64,000 nt of DNA. Origin: Beijerinckiaceae bacterium. Its GTDB lineage: Bacteria > Pseudomonadota > Alphaproteobacteria > Rhizobiales > Beijerinckiaceae. Under the pieces are notes generated by a model, which was not told where the DNA came from, did not search any database, and saw only the letters and a program-made list of their open reading frames with translations. Numbering within the stretch: the stretch's first letter is position 1; the number at the start of each line of letters is the position of its first letter. Shown piece by piece: positions 43,734 through 51,398 of this stretch. The position numbers and the translations under genes were made by a program. The DNA is taken from the NCBI GenBank assembly GCA_947452455.1, contig CANGBX010000007.1, positions 1-64,000 of the forward strand, written 5' to 3'.

Positions 43734-44875
43734 GCGAGACCATCCTCACCAATGCCCGTATCATTCTCGATGACGAAGTCATTCAGGGCACTATCTGCTT
43801 TGATGCAGCCGGAATTTTCTCTGTCGATCAGGGCCGTTCAAAGCTGCCCGCTGCCATTGATGTGGGCGGCGATTTTGTGGCGCCTGGAATTATCGAAATG
43901 CACACCGACAATATGGAAAAGCACTTCGTGCCGCGCCCAAAAGTTTTCTGGCCGGATGCTTTGGCAGGCGCCATTGCGCATGATGCACAAATGGCCTCAG
44001 CAGGCATCACGACTGTCTATGATTCCATTTGCTGCGGCTCCATTTATGGTTCGAAAGATTATCGCCGGACGATTTTTCCGCTGATGATTGCAGCTATCGA
44101 GCAGGGCAATGCTACGGGCGCATTCCGTGTCGAGCATAGCATTCATCTTCGTTGTGAAGTGCCGGCTGAGAATATTGTTGAAGACCTAGAGCCCCATCTT
44201 GGCAAGCCGATTGTCAAGCTCGCGTCCTTGATGGATCACACGCCGGGCCAGCGCCAATGGCGTAATATCGAGCACCTCAAGACATATAATCTCGGCTCGG
44301 GTGAAAAGACCCTTGAGCAATTCGAGACGGATGTGAAAATCCGTATGGAAACAGGCCCCGCGCTCTTTGCCAAAAACTGGCCGATCGTGGTGGATATGTT
44401 GAAGGCGCGAAACATCCCGCTCGCAACCCATGACGACACGACAGAGGCCGATGTCGATTTGGGCGTGGCGGCTGGTGCAAATATTTCCGAATTTCCGACC
44501 ACACCGGAAGCCGCACGCTATGCGCGCTCAAAAAGCATGCGCACCGTTGCTGGCGCGCCGAATGTGGTGCGAGGTGGCTCGCACTCCGGCGGTGTTTCGG
44601 CAACCGAATTGACGCTCGATGGTCTGCTTGATGGGTTGTCGTCAGATTATGTACCAAGCGCTTTGTTGCAAGCGGTCGTACGCCTGCATTTTGATCACGC
44701 GATGCCGCTGCCCAATGCCATGGCGATGGTCACGCGCAATATGGCTGATATGCTTGGCCTTGCTGATCGTGGTCGCTTGCGCAAGGGTCTGCGCGCCGAC
44801 ATTCTGCGTTTCGGTCTGATTGGTCAGACGCCGGTTGTGCGCACTTTGTGGTGTGCCGGAGAGCGAGCTTTCTGA
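43730..44875 (+). CDS. phnM: Alpha-D-ribose 1-methylphosphonate 5-triphosphate diphosphatase PhnM
   Basis: A 381-residue canonical PhnM with the metal motif APGIIEMHTDNMEKHFVPRP, LMDHTPGQRQ, THDDTTEAD and NVVRGGSHSGGVSATE. It removes diphosphate from the ribosyl triphosphate before C-P cleavage. It is the last of the contiguous phnG-M genes and overlaps the 2H phosphoesterase gene by TGATG. Confidence 0.95.
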   Translation: MSETILTNARIILDDEVIQGTICFDAAGIFSVDQGRSKLPAAIDVGGDFVAPGIIEMHTDNMEKHFVPRPKVFWPDALAGAIAHDAQMASAGITTVYDSICCGSIYGSKDYRRTIFPLMIAAIEQGNATGAFRVEHSIHLRCEVPAENIVEDLEPHLGKPIVKLASLMDHTPGQRQWRNIEHLKTYNLGSGEKTLEQFETDVKIRMETGPALFAKNWPIVVDMLKARNIPLATHDDTTEADVDLGVAAGANISEFPTTPEAARYARSKSMRTVAGAPNVVRGGSHSGGVSATELTLDGLLDGLSSDYVPSALLQAVVRLHFDHAMPLPNAMAMVTRNMADMLGLADRGRLRKGLRADILRFGLIGQTPVVRTLWCAGERAF

Positions 44876-45600
44876 TGCCCTATGGCGGCTCTCGTTTCGC
44901 AATTTATTTTGCGCCGGATCCGGCGAGTGCTTTGTGGCGCTTTGGCAGTTCGATTCTGTCTTATGATGCATCTCTCGCCTTGGGTTGCGATCCGCTCATT
45001 CCGTCCTTTTGGAGTGAGGATGAATGGTGGGATCGGACAGAAGAGCCTCGCAGATATGGTTTTCATGCCACGCTGAAAGCGCCTTTTCATCTGTCCGATG
45101 ATGTGCACGAAGAAGATCTGTTTGATACATTTGATGCCTTTGCTGCTCAGCAAAAGCCTTTTGTGATTGAAGGTTTGCGCGTCTCTTGCTTGGGGCATTT
45201 TGTGGCTTTGGTGCCCATCGGGGATGTGACAAAGCTCAATCGACTGGCCGCAGAATCTGTTCGCGCTTTTGACAAGCTGCGTGCTCCGCTGAGTGATGCT
45301 GATATTGCGCGGCGCCTTGAAAGCCCCCTGACGGAGCGCCAAAAAGATCATCTTCAGACATGGGGTTATCCCTATGTCTTCGAAGATTTTCGCTTTCACA
45401 TGACGCTGACAGGCTCGCTGCCGACTGATGAATGCATGAAGGCTGAGCGGGAATTGAAGGGCCTGTTTATGGCTTCTGTAGGCCCGGGGCCGGTCGCGGT
45501 CGATTCAATTGCGCTGTTCCGGCAGGATCGGCGTGATGGCCGCTTCAGGATTGTGCGTCGAGCGCCACTTCTGGCGCCGCGCAATGCGCCAGCGCGTTAA
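44875..45600 (+). CDS. DUF1045 2H-phosphoesterase family protein of phosphonate operons
   Basis: A 241-residue protein of the DUF1045 family, found next to phnM in rhizobia. Two H-x-T motifs, H64-A-T66 (YGFHATLKAP) and H175-M-T177 (FRFHMTLTG), mark a 2H phosphodiesterase fold. It may hydrolyse the cyclic ribose 1,2-phosphate made by PhnJ, the role PhnP has elsewhere, since no phnP is seen here; that is inference. Its last 56 bases overlap phnN on the other strand. Confidence 0.88.
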   Translation: MPYGGSRFAIYFAPDPASALWRFGSSILSYDASLALGCDPLIPSFWSEDEWWDRTEEPRRYGFHATLKAPFHLSDDVHEEDLFDTFDAFAAQQKPFVIEGLRVSCLGHFVALVPIGDVTKLNRLAAESVRAFDKLRAPLSDADIARRLESPLTERQKDHLQTWGYPYVFEDFRFHMTLTGSLPTDECMKAERELKGLFMASVGPGPVAVDSIALFRQDRRDGRFRIVRRAPLLAPRNAPAR

Positions 45601-46147
45601 TGAACAGGGCCGCGCCATGTTCCAGCGTGCCTTCATTGCGGATTTCAACCACATGGGCATTGCGCCATTGAAGCGGTGCAATGCGGCTTATGCGGGCACG
45701 AACTTCCGCCATGCTTTCACGGCCACGCGCGGCAATGCGCGCCGCAAGAATGACGGGATCCGCAGTGACATGCAGAACATGAACCGGGTAGCCCAAATCT
45801 TCCGCGGCAAGAATAACCCCGCGCGAAACATTGGCGACAACAATCCGGCCTTGCTCCAGCTCCTGCTTCAATTCAACGGGCAGCCCATAGCCCAGATCAT
45901 GCGCATGCCAGGACAGAAGATAAGCGCCGCTTTTTTCGGCCGCATCAAAGGCGCTTGTGTCGAGCGTGTCATGGTCTTCAGCCAATGCTGCACGTGTGAC
46001 GATGCGGCGGGCAAAGACAATGCGCTTGTCGCCAGCGAAGGCGAGCTTGGCACGTTCGATCAAAGCATCTTTGCCGGCTCCCGAGGGGCCCACCACGAGG
46101 ACAAGTCGGCCTTGCGTGGCTTGACGATTTTCAGGAGACGCTGACAT
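45545..46147 (-). CDS. phnN: Ribose 1,5-bisphosphate phosphokinase PhnN
   Basis: A 200-residue P-loop kinase with Walker A GPSGAGKD and the guanylate-kinase-like arrangement (TRAALAEDHDTLDTSAF). It converts ribose 1,5-bisphosphate to PRPP at the end of the C-P lyase pathway. It is on the minus strand against the phn operon. It overlaps the 3' end of the preceding gene by 56 bases, and its start codon overlaps that of the divergent transferase gene (46145-46148). No free promoter space exists between the two. Confidence 0.92.
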   Translation of the reverse strand: MSASPENRQATQGRLVLVVGPSGAGKDALIERAKLAFAGDKRIVFARRIVTRAALAEDHDTLDTSAFDAAEKSGAYLLSWHAHDLGYGLPVELKQELEQGRIVVANVSRGVILAAEDLGYPVHVLHVTADPVILAARIAARGRESMAEVRARISRIAPLQWRNAHVVEIRNEGTLEHGAALFINALAHCAAPEVALDAQS

Positions 46148-46769
46148 GGCTTCAAAAAATCTCGGATTGGAACCTGTGATTGATCCCACAGCCGCAGTGA
46201 GGGATTCTTCCCTCGGTCGCTATACGGAAGTGGGCGCGCGCACCAAAATGGCCGAGACCAGTATGGGCGACTATTCCTATATCGTGAATGACGGAGATGT
46301 CATCTACACGACAATCGGAAAATTCTGCTCGATTGCGGCGCAGGTGCGGATCAATCCCGGCAATCATCCCATGTGGCGTGCGTCGCAATCGCATTTTACC
46401 TATCGCGCGAGCGCTTATTTTGAAGGCGAGGCCGATGAAGCCTCTTTCTTTGATTGGCGCCGCGAACATCATGTCACCATTGGCCATGATGTCTGGATTG
46501 GTCATGGTGTCACGGTCTTGGCCGGGCGGACCATTGGAACGGGCGCTGTGATCGGCTCGGGTGCTGTCGTTTCGAAAGATGTCGAGCCCTATACAATTGT
46601 CGGTGGCGTTCCGGCCAAGGTGATCGGGCGTCGTTTTCCCGAGAGCATTGGCGCGCGCTTGCTTGCGCTCGCTTGGTGGGATTGGGACCACGCAACATTG
46701 CATGCACGGCTGGGTGATTTCCGCAATTTGCCCATCGAAGCTTTTTTGGAAAAATACGAGCGCGCTTAA
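46146..46769 (+). CDS. Hexapeptide-repeat transferase of phosphonate operons (CatB/LbH type)
   Basis: A 207-residue left-handed beta-helix acyltransferase of the type found in phn clusters. Hexapeptide repeats run from about residue 15 (VIDPTAAVRDSSLGRY) through VTIGHDVWIGHGVTVLAGRT and GTGAVIGSGAVVSKDV. Likely acetyl donor is acetyl-CoA; the acceptor, perhaps an aminophosphonate, is unknown. It ends overlapping the convergent MOSC gene by four bases. Confidence 0.88.
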   Translation: MASKNLGLEPVIDPTAAVRDSSLGRYTEVGARTKMAETSMGDYSYIVNDGDVIYTTIGKFCSIAAQVRINPGNHPMWRASQSHFTYRASAYFEGEADEASFFDWRREHHVTIGHDVWIGHGVTVLAGRTIGTGAVIGSGAVVSKDVEPYTIVGGVPAKVIGRRFPESIGARLLALAWWDWDHATLHARLGDFRNLPIEAFLEKYERA

Positions 46770-47308
46770 ACGCGCTCCAGTTTGCGATGGGGGAGGGGTG
46801 GCAGATCCACGCTGATCTTGTCGCCGATGCGAACTGTGCCGCCTTCCAGAACAATCGCCATCACGCCTGCACGCAAGAGTAGTTTGCCCTCCTCGTCATG
46901 GCTGAGGACGGCTTGCATGAGCCCTTTTTGAAAATTTTCGATTTGCTTGCATGGATTGCGCAGGCCGGTGATTTCAAGGCGCAGGCTTTCGCCAATTTGC
47001 AAGCATGTGCCAAGCGGGAGGTCGATGAGATCAATCCCGCGCGTCGTGATGTTTTCACCCAGATCAGCCGGCTGAACGGAAAAGCCGCGCTCTGTGAGTT
47101 CATCCAGCATTTCGGCTGCAAAGAGATGGACTTGTCGCAGATTGGGCTGGTCAGGATTGGCTGCCACGCGTGAGCGATGTTTGACGGTCACGCCGCAATG
47201 GGCATCGCCCTCAACCCCGAGACCTTGAAGCACGTGGATCTGCTCAGCAGGTGTCTTGCTAAAAGCATGACGGGAATGTGCGGCCACGCAAATGACTTCG
47301 CCCACCAT
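46766..47308 (-). CDS. MOSC-domain protein
   Basis: A 180-residue MOSC domain (molybdenum cofactor sulfurase C-terminal type). Typical elements are GVEGDAHCGVTVKHRSR, NLRQVHLFAAEML, LGENITTRG and NPCKQIENF, the last holding the conserved cysteine. Such proteins bind molybdenum cofactor and reduce N-hydroxylated compounds or carry sulfur. A phosphorus role is not evident. It has an AGGAGAG ribosome site and is divergent from phoH. Confidence 0.88.
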   Translation of the reverse strand: MVGEVICVAAHSRHAFSKTPAEQIHVLQGLGVEGDAHCGVTVKHRSRVAANPDQPNLRQVHLFAAEMLDELTERGFSVQPADLGENITTRGIDLIDLPLGTCLQIGESLRLEITGLRNPCKQIENFQKGLMQAVLSHDEEGKLLLRAGVMAIVLEGGTVRIGDKISVDLPPLPHRKLERV

Positions 47309-47356
47309 ATGAAACTCTCCTGCTCTTGTAGCTTTTGATTTTAGCCAAGACCCGTC

Positions 47357-47374
47357 GCTTCACCAAATCGTCAC
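47357..47374 (+). promoter_or_regulatory. Candidate PhoB box upstream of phoH
   Basis: GCTTCACCAAATCGTCAC has the 11-base periodicity of PhoB sites with GTCAC intact in the second half and TTCAC in the first. It is 176 bases before the phoH start, rather far, and so only a candidate. Confidence 0.38.
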
Positions 47375-47506
47375 AGGAATCAGTTCTTATTTCACTGTTT
47401 CGTCGTGGTCCTTGTGGGTTTCATGTCCGGCTTTGTCCGATTGCACCCTGTACTGCCTCTCCGGCATATGGCCCGGCGATTCTCCTCGCGCATTTTCTGT
47501 CATCGA

Positions 47507-47526
47507 CCGGGCGGCCCTCCGCCCGG
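47507..47526. other. Hairpin in the phoH leader
   Basis: CCGGGCGG-CCCT-CCGCCCGG is an 8-bp perfect stem, 24 bases before the phoH start, without a T tract. It could affect phoH translation or mRNA stability. Confidence 0.5.
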
Positions 47527-47549
47527 CCTAACCCATAGGGCTTGCGGCA

Positions 47550-48305
47550 ATGGCCAAAAACCGGGAAAAGCGTCGCCTGCGTGAAATCGAAGAAGCCACC
47601 ATCATTCATCTCAACAAGAAGAAGAAAAATAAATTCGTCGAACAGCGTTCCCCGCCGCCCATTATAGCCATGAACCGGCGCCAAGCAGAATATCTTGGAC
47701 ATTTGCGCACATCGGAACAAGTTTTCGTTCTCGGGCCTGCGGGCACAGGCAAGACATGGCTTGCTGCCACTTATGCCGCAGATCTCTATCGGCTCGGCAC
47801 GGTCAATAAAATCATCCTCACGCGGCCGAATGTTCCCTGTGGTCGCTCGCTCGGCTTTTTCCCCGGTTCGATGGAAAAGAAATTCGCACCTTGGGCTGTG
47901 CCGGTGACAGAGGCCATCAGAGATCGTCTTGGTGAAGCGGTCTATGATCTCGCCGTCAAAAATGGTGACATCGAAGTGGTGCCCTTTGAAGTGATGCGCG
48001 GGCGCACGTGGAAGGAGGCTTTTGTTCTCCTCGATGAGGCGCAAAATACATCGATCATAGAAATGAAAATGTTCCTCACCCGTATCGGTGAGAACTGCCT
48101 GACCGTGATCAATGGCGATGTCGCCCAATGCGATCTCGAAAAAGAATCCGGTCTGCGCATGGCGATTGATCTGGTTGGCCGAAAAGACCTGCCTGTGCCG
48201 GTCGTTGAATTCTCGATCGATGATGTGGTGCGCTCGGGCATTTGCGCCATGTGGGTGCGCGCTTTTGCCGAGACTGAGCGCCCCGCTATTTTCGCGCGCG
48301 CTTAA
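47550..48305 (+). CDS. phoH: PhoH-family P-loop ATPase
   Basis: A 251-residue PhoH-like protein. Walker A GPAGTGKT near 60-67, Walker B FVLLDEAQN and LTRIGENCLTVINGDVAQCD are all present. The N-terminus is basic (KNREKRRLREIEE). E. coli phoH is a Pho-regulon member, and this copy follows the phosphonate genes. The cellular role of the family, probably RNA related, is not settled. A bidirectional terminator follows. Confidence 0.92.
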   Translation: MAKNREKRRLREIEEATIIHLNKKKKNKFVEQRSPPPIIAMNRRQAEYLGHLRTSEQVFVLGPAGTGKTWLAATYAADLYRLGTVNKIILTRPNVPCGRSLGFFPGSMEKKFAPWAVPVTEAIRDRLGEAVYDLAVKNGDIEVVPFEVMRGRTWKEAFVLLDEAQNTSIIEMKMFLTRIGENCLTVINGDVAQCDLEKESGLRMAIDLVGRKDLPVPVVEFSIDDVVRSGICAMWVRAFAETERPAIFARA

Positions 48306-48315
48306 CATATATGAG

Positions 48316-48344
48316 AAAGGCGGCTTTCAAAGCCGCCTTTTTTT
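48316..48344. terminator. Bidirectional terminator between phoH and the metallophosphatase
   Basis: AAAGGCGGCT-TTCAA-AGCCGCCTTT, a 10-bp stem followed by seven Ts on the plus strand and As on the other side. It separates two convergent genes; the last T overlaps the stop of the minus-strand gene. Confidence 0.9.
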
Positions 48345-49605
48345 ATTTGCAAGTCAATTGGCGCTGGTCCATCTCGCAGCCAGCGAAGGCCTGGCCTTTC
48401 AAATCATATCCGGTGATTTTCCATTTTGTACCGGATTGATCAGCCCCATCACGCTCGACCATTGAAAATCCGAAAATGCCGGGGCCGCTGACGCCCGCGA
48501 CGACTTTTTCGCCATTGACCTCAAGTCCGGCAACCGGATTGGGAGCGCGTATCGACAGATCATCGCCGCCATGGCCAGAGACGATTTGCAACGGCAGATC
48601 ATTCTCATATTTCATGACTTCAAAGACATGATGATGGCCTGACAGAATGGCTTGCGCATTCTTTGGCATAAAGCCTTTGGCGGCTGCTGCGAGCGTCTTG
48701 TTATCGCCTTCAGGAATGCCGTTGCGCAGATTTTCTGCCGCCCAAAGCGGACGATGAAAAGCATACCAGACCGGACCGGGCAGAGTTTTGGCCAGCTCGA
48801 ATTGCGGTCGGTAATAGTCGACTTGTTGCGGATTGAGTTTTTCATCCGCCGTTGAGACATCCATCACGAGCAAATGCAGTCCACCGAGATCCACCGTATA
48901 GGGTGGCTTGGGGCCAAGGCAGCCATCGCGGCCGCTTGCGGTTTCATAAGGATAGGGGTCGAGCGTGCGTGCCCAACCGATGCCGCCGCGTTCGCATTCT
49001 TCGTGATTGCCGCGCACCATCACCCATGGAGCTGCTTTCAAAAGCGCTTCTGCTGGATCGAAGAAATCTTCTTTCCAGACTTGCCATGTGTCGCCAAAGG
49101 GCGATCCCGCGCAACCCAGATTGCCAGTCGGGCAAGCGCTTTCGCGATAATGCATGTCGCCCACATGGATGACGAGATCTGGCTTGAAATGTGCGCTCAT
49201 TGATGCGCCCAGACGAAATGGCCATTGGCTCATATCATTGCAGGCCTGCACTTGCGTGCCCTTCAGTCTGCAGCCCGTGTCGCCCACGACCAAGATTTTG
49301 TTGGGGCGATCTTTTGGCAAAGGAACCGGGACATCGTTGATTGTCACCAGTTTGGCTAACGTCGGCAGAGGCAGAGCACAAGCGCGGACCGGATATTGTG
49401 AACCTGGCGCTGAGCGCTCTTTCATTTGAGCAGGCTGCCCATCAATCATGGCATTCGGGCAGGCAGCATCATCTGTCACCGCACGGACTTCGATACCGCC
49501 CGGGACATATTGAACCCAATGATAGATATCGCGCGCTTGCGCAAAACCCGTCAGAAGCAAAATTGTCAAAGCAGGTAGTAAAGCGCGATGGAAAACATTC
49601 AGCAT
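48343..49605 (-). CDS. Exported metallophosphoesterase (purple acid phosphatase-like)
   Basis: A 420-residue calcineurin-type phosphoesterase with a signal peptide (LLPALTILLLTGFAQA). Metal motifs are in order: GDTG, VIHVGDMHYRE, VMVRGNHEECE, FHRPLW and LSGHHHVFE. The start at 49605 follows GGAGCCC. It probably releases phosphate from esters outside the cytoplasm. A PhoB-like repeat lies 44 bases upstream. Several cysteines (ACPTGNLGCAG, CLGPKP) suit disulfides in the periplasm. Confidence 0.88.
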   Translation of the reverse strand: MLNVFHRALLPALTILLLTGFAQARDIYHWVQYVPGGIEVRAVTDDAACPNAMIDGQPAQMKERSAPGSQYPVRACALPLPTLAKLVTINDVPVPLPKDRPNKILVVGDTGCRLKGTQVQACNDMSQWPFRLGASMSAHFKPDLVIHVGDMHYRESACPTGNLGCAGSPFGDTWQVWKEDFFDPAEALLKAAPWVMVRGNHEECERGGIGWARTLDPYPYETASGRDGCLGPKPPYTVDLGGLHLLVMDVSTADEKLNPQQVDYYRPQFELAKTLPGPVWYAFHRPLWAAENLRNGIPEGDNKTLAAAAKGFMPKNAQAILSGHHHVFEVMKYENDLPLQIVSGHGGDDLSIRAPNPVAGLEVNGEKVVAGVSGPGIFGFSMVERDGADQSGTKWKITGYDLKGQAFAGCEMDQRQLTCK

Positions 49606-49648
49606 GACGGGCTCCGATACAAGATTTCTTAAAAAATATCGAAAAGAT

Positions 49649-49666
49649 ATGAAATCCCGATGAAGC
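49649..49666 (-). promoter_or_regulatory. Candidate PhoB box upstream of the metallophosphatase
   Basis: Minus strand GCTTCATCGGGATTTCAT has two TTCAT repeats 11 bases apart, in the short gap after the CorA-like gene. The G to T change in both halves weakens the call. Confidence 0.42.
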
Positions 49667-50692
49667 TTATTCTGCAGCACGTCGGCGCAAGACAAAAAGC
49701 AGAGCTAAATAGGTGAGCGCTGCGGCAATGACTGCAATGCCAAACGCATACCAGAAGCCGAATTCATCTTCAGCAAAAGGTAGCCCTTTTGTGTTCATGC
49801 CGAAAAATCCTGAGACCAGAGTGGCTGGCAGGAATAAGGCTGTCAGCATGGACAGGACATAGAGCTGCTTGTTCGTCTCATTGGCGAGATAGGCTGAGAC
49901 TTCGTCTTGCAAAAGCCTTGCGCGATCTTGTGAAGAATGGACTTCCTGATAAATCGATTCCAGACGCTGGGCTATGCGCCCCGCTGCATCACGCAGATCC
50001 GCGGGCAGGCGGGTAGCTGGCGCGCGCTCAACCCGCCGGAACAAGACGAGCAAGCGTGACATCTGACGGTGCAATTTAATGGCACGGCGGCGCACATTGG
50101 GCGTTTCGGCGCGTGCATCATTCACGTAGCCAGCCATGATTTTATCTTCAATCGTATCGACTTCATGCCCGAGGTCGCTGGCCGCTTTTGCCATATAATC
50201 GGATTCACGATCGACAATTTCTTCAAGCAGTTCGATCGGCGATTCAATCATCTTGCCGCGTTCAATGGCGATGCGTGTATTTTCAACCGAGCGGAGAGAG
50301 CGGCGGCGCCCCGTGAGAAGAATGCGGTCTGCGAGAACGAAGCGCAGTTCCGCCATTTCCTCTTCTTCGCCATCGAAATCGAGTTTGGCATCCACAAAGA
50401 GACCAGCCAATTGACCTTCATCGGTTTCGATGCGGTCGTGGACTTCATGCGAGAGAAGAATTTCGCGCGCTTCATCGGTGAGCCAATCTTGGCCCGCGAT
50501 CCATTCCCGGCACCGCGTATCGGTCAGGTGGGCATGCACCCACCAAAAACCATCACCGGTCGCAATCGCGCTGTAGTCGGGAAAGGTTTCATATTGCCCC
50601 AGTCCCTCGTTTGAAAACTGAAAGGCGAAAATCAGGCCGTGCTGCTCATTGGCATCGCCCAGCATGGAAAAATCCTTGTCCATGACCGACAT
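49667..50692 (-). CDS. CorA-family divalent-cation transporter (ZntB-like)
   Basis: A 341-residue CorA-family protein: a long cytoplasmic part, then two membrane helices near the C-terminus. The pore motif is GFFGMNTKGLPFAEDEFGF. The loop GMNTxGLPF is closer to ZntB zinc transporters than to the Mg-type MPEL loop of CorA. A near-perfect PhoB box upstream makes it part of the phosphate set. Magnesium or zinc supply or removal when phosphate is short is inference. Confidence 0.9.
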   Translation of the reverse strand: MSVMDKDFSMLGDANEQHGLIFAFQFSNEGLGQYETFPDYSAIATGDGFWWVHAHLTDTRCREWIAGQDWLTDEAREILLSHEVHDRIETDEGQLAGLFVDAKLDFDGEEEEMAELRFVLADRILLTGRRRSLRSVENTRIAIERGKMIESPIELLEEIVDRESDYMAKAASDLGHEVDTIEDKIMAGYVNDARAETPNVRRRAIKLHRQMSRLLVLFRRVERAPATRLPADLRDAAGRIAQRLESIYQEVHSSQDRARLLQDEVSAYLANETNKQLYVLSMLTALFLPATLVSGFFGMNTKGLPFAEDEFGFWYAFGIAVIAAALTYLALLFVLRRRAAE

Positions 50693-50746
50693 GGCGGGCC
50701 TTCAGAGTTGAGGGGAACAATGGTCTTTTATAGCTACCGGCTGAGT

Positions 50747-50764
50747 ATGACACTTTTGTGACGA
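50747..50764 (-). promoter_or_regulatory. PhoB box upstream of the CorA/ZntB-like gene
   Basis: Minus strand TCGTCACAAAAGTGTCAT: halves TCGTCAC and GTGTCAT are 11 bases apart with an A-rich spacer, very close to the PhoB consensus. It is 55 bases from the start codon. Confidence 0.65.
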
Positions 50765-50790
50765 CTCATTTTGGGGCGCGGTAACCCCGT

Positions 50791-50804
50791 GACTCAGCTG
50801 AGTC
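50791..50804. promoter_or_regulatory. Palindrome in a divergent promoter
   Basis: GACTCAGCTGAGTC is a perfect 14-base palindrome. A further ACGACTCA at 50761 pairs with TGAGTCGT at 50799. It lies between the CorA-like gene and the small gene at 50874 and may be an operator; the regulator is unknown. Confidence 0.45.
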
Positions 50805-50873
50805 GTTGCGGTAAAAACGACCCAATTAAAAAAAATTTGAGGAAACCTCACGGGTCGCGTTTTGAGGTGACGG

Positions 50874-51074
50874 ATGAATATTTCGCTTGAGCAAGCCATT
50901 GAGATCCACGCCAAGGCTCTTCGTGTGAGCCATGGCCGCAAGGCAGAACATTACGCGCGCGAACGCGCTTCCGCCTGCAAGCGCCATGATGATTCTGAAG
51001 GCGATCATGTCTGGAACAAAGTGGCCGACATTGTTGTCCAGATCGAGCGTGAACAGATTGCTCATACGCGCTGA
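50874..51074 (+). CDS. Small conserved-looking hypothetical protein
   Basis: A 66-residue hydrophilic, charge-rich protein (MNISLEQAIEIHAKALRVSH...). It has a good ribosome site (TGAGGTGA) five bases before its ATG. No domain is recognised, and helical amphipathic character is likely. It is divergent from the CorA-like gene and shares the palindrome-containing promoter region. Confidence 0.6.
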   Translation: MNISLEQAIEIHAKALRVSHGRKAEHYARERASACKRHDDSEGDHVWNKVADIVVQIEREQIAHTR

Positions 51075-51246
51075 CGTGTTTGTCGTCTGAGTGTTGTCCG
51101 GTTGAGGAAATGGTTCTCTATTTCCCTAGTTTGATTGCGTCATCTTTGCCGCGACGTCATTGAACTCGCTAACAGGAGTGACCTTGGATAGTTAACCATT
51201 CATCACCTCTGTCTAAAGTGTGGATTAAAGGCCGGTTGAGGCGCTT

Positions 51247-51384
51247 GGCTGAAGGTGCATGTGGGGTTTTTTCTCGGAACCCAAAAAGGTTCGGTAGAGG
51301 TGGTAGCGCCTCCCCGCAACCAAATCCTACAAAATACAAACACCAAAACGCCCCGAAGCAGAAATGCGCGGGGCGTTTTTTTTG
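51247..51384 (+). repeat. tRNA-fMet 3'-end/terminator repeat, copy 4 (long form)
   Basis: Core TCCCCGCAACCAAATCCTAC at 51311, with terminator stem AACGCCCCG/CGGGGCGTT and eight Ts (51347-51384). The bases 51247-51310 match the upstream half of copy 3. It separates the phosphorus module from the leftward nitrate module and can end nasA transcripts as well. In 51075-51246 nothing else is visible. Confidence 0.85.
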
Positions 51385-51398
51385 TTTTTGTGCTTTAT

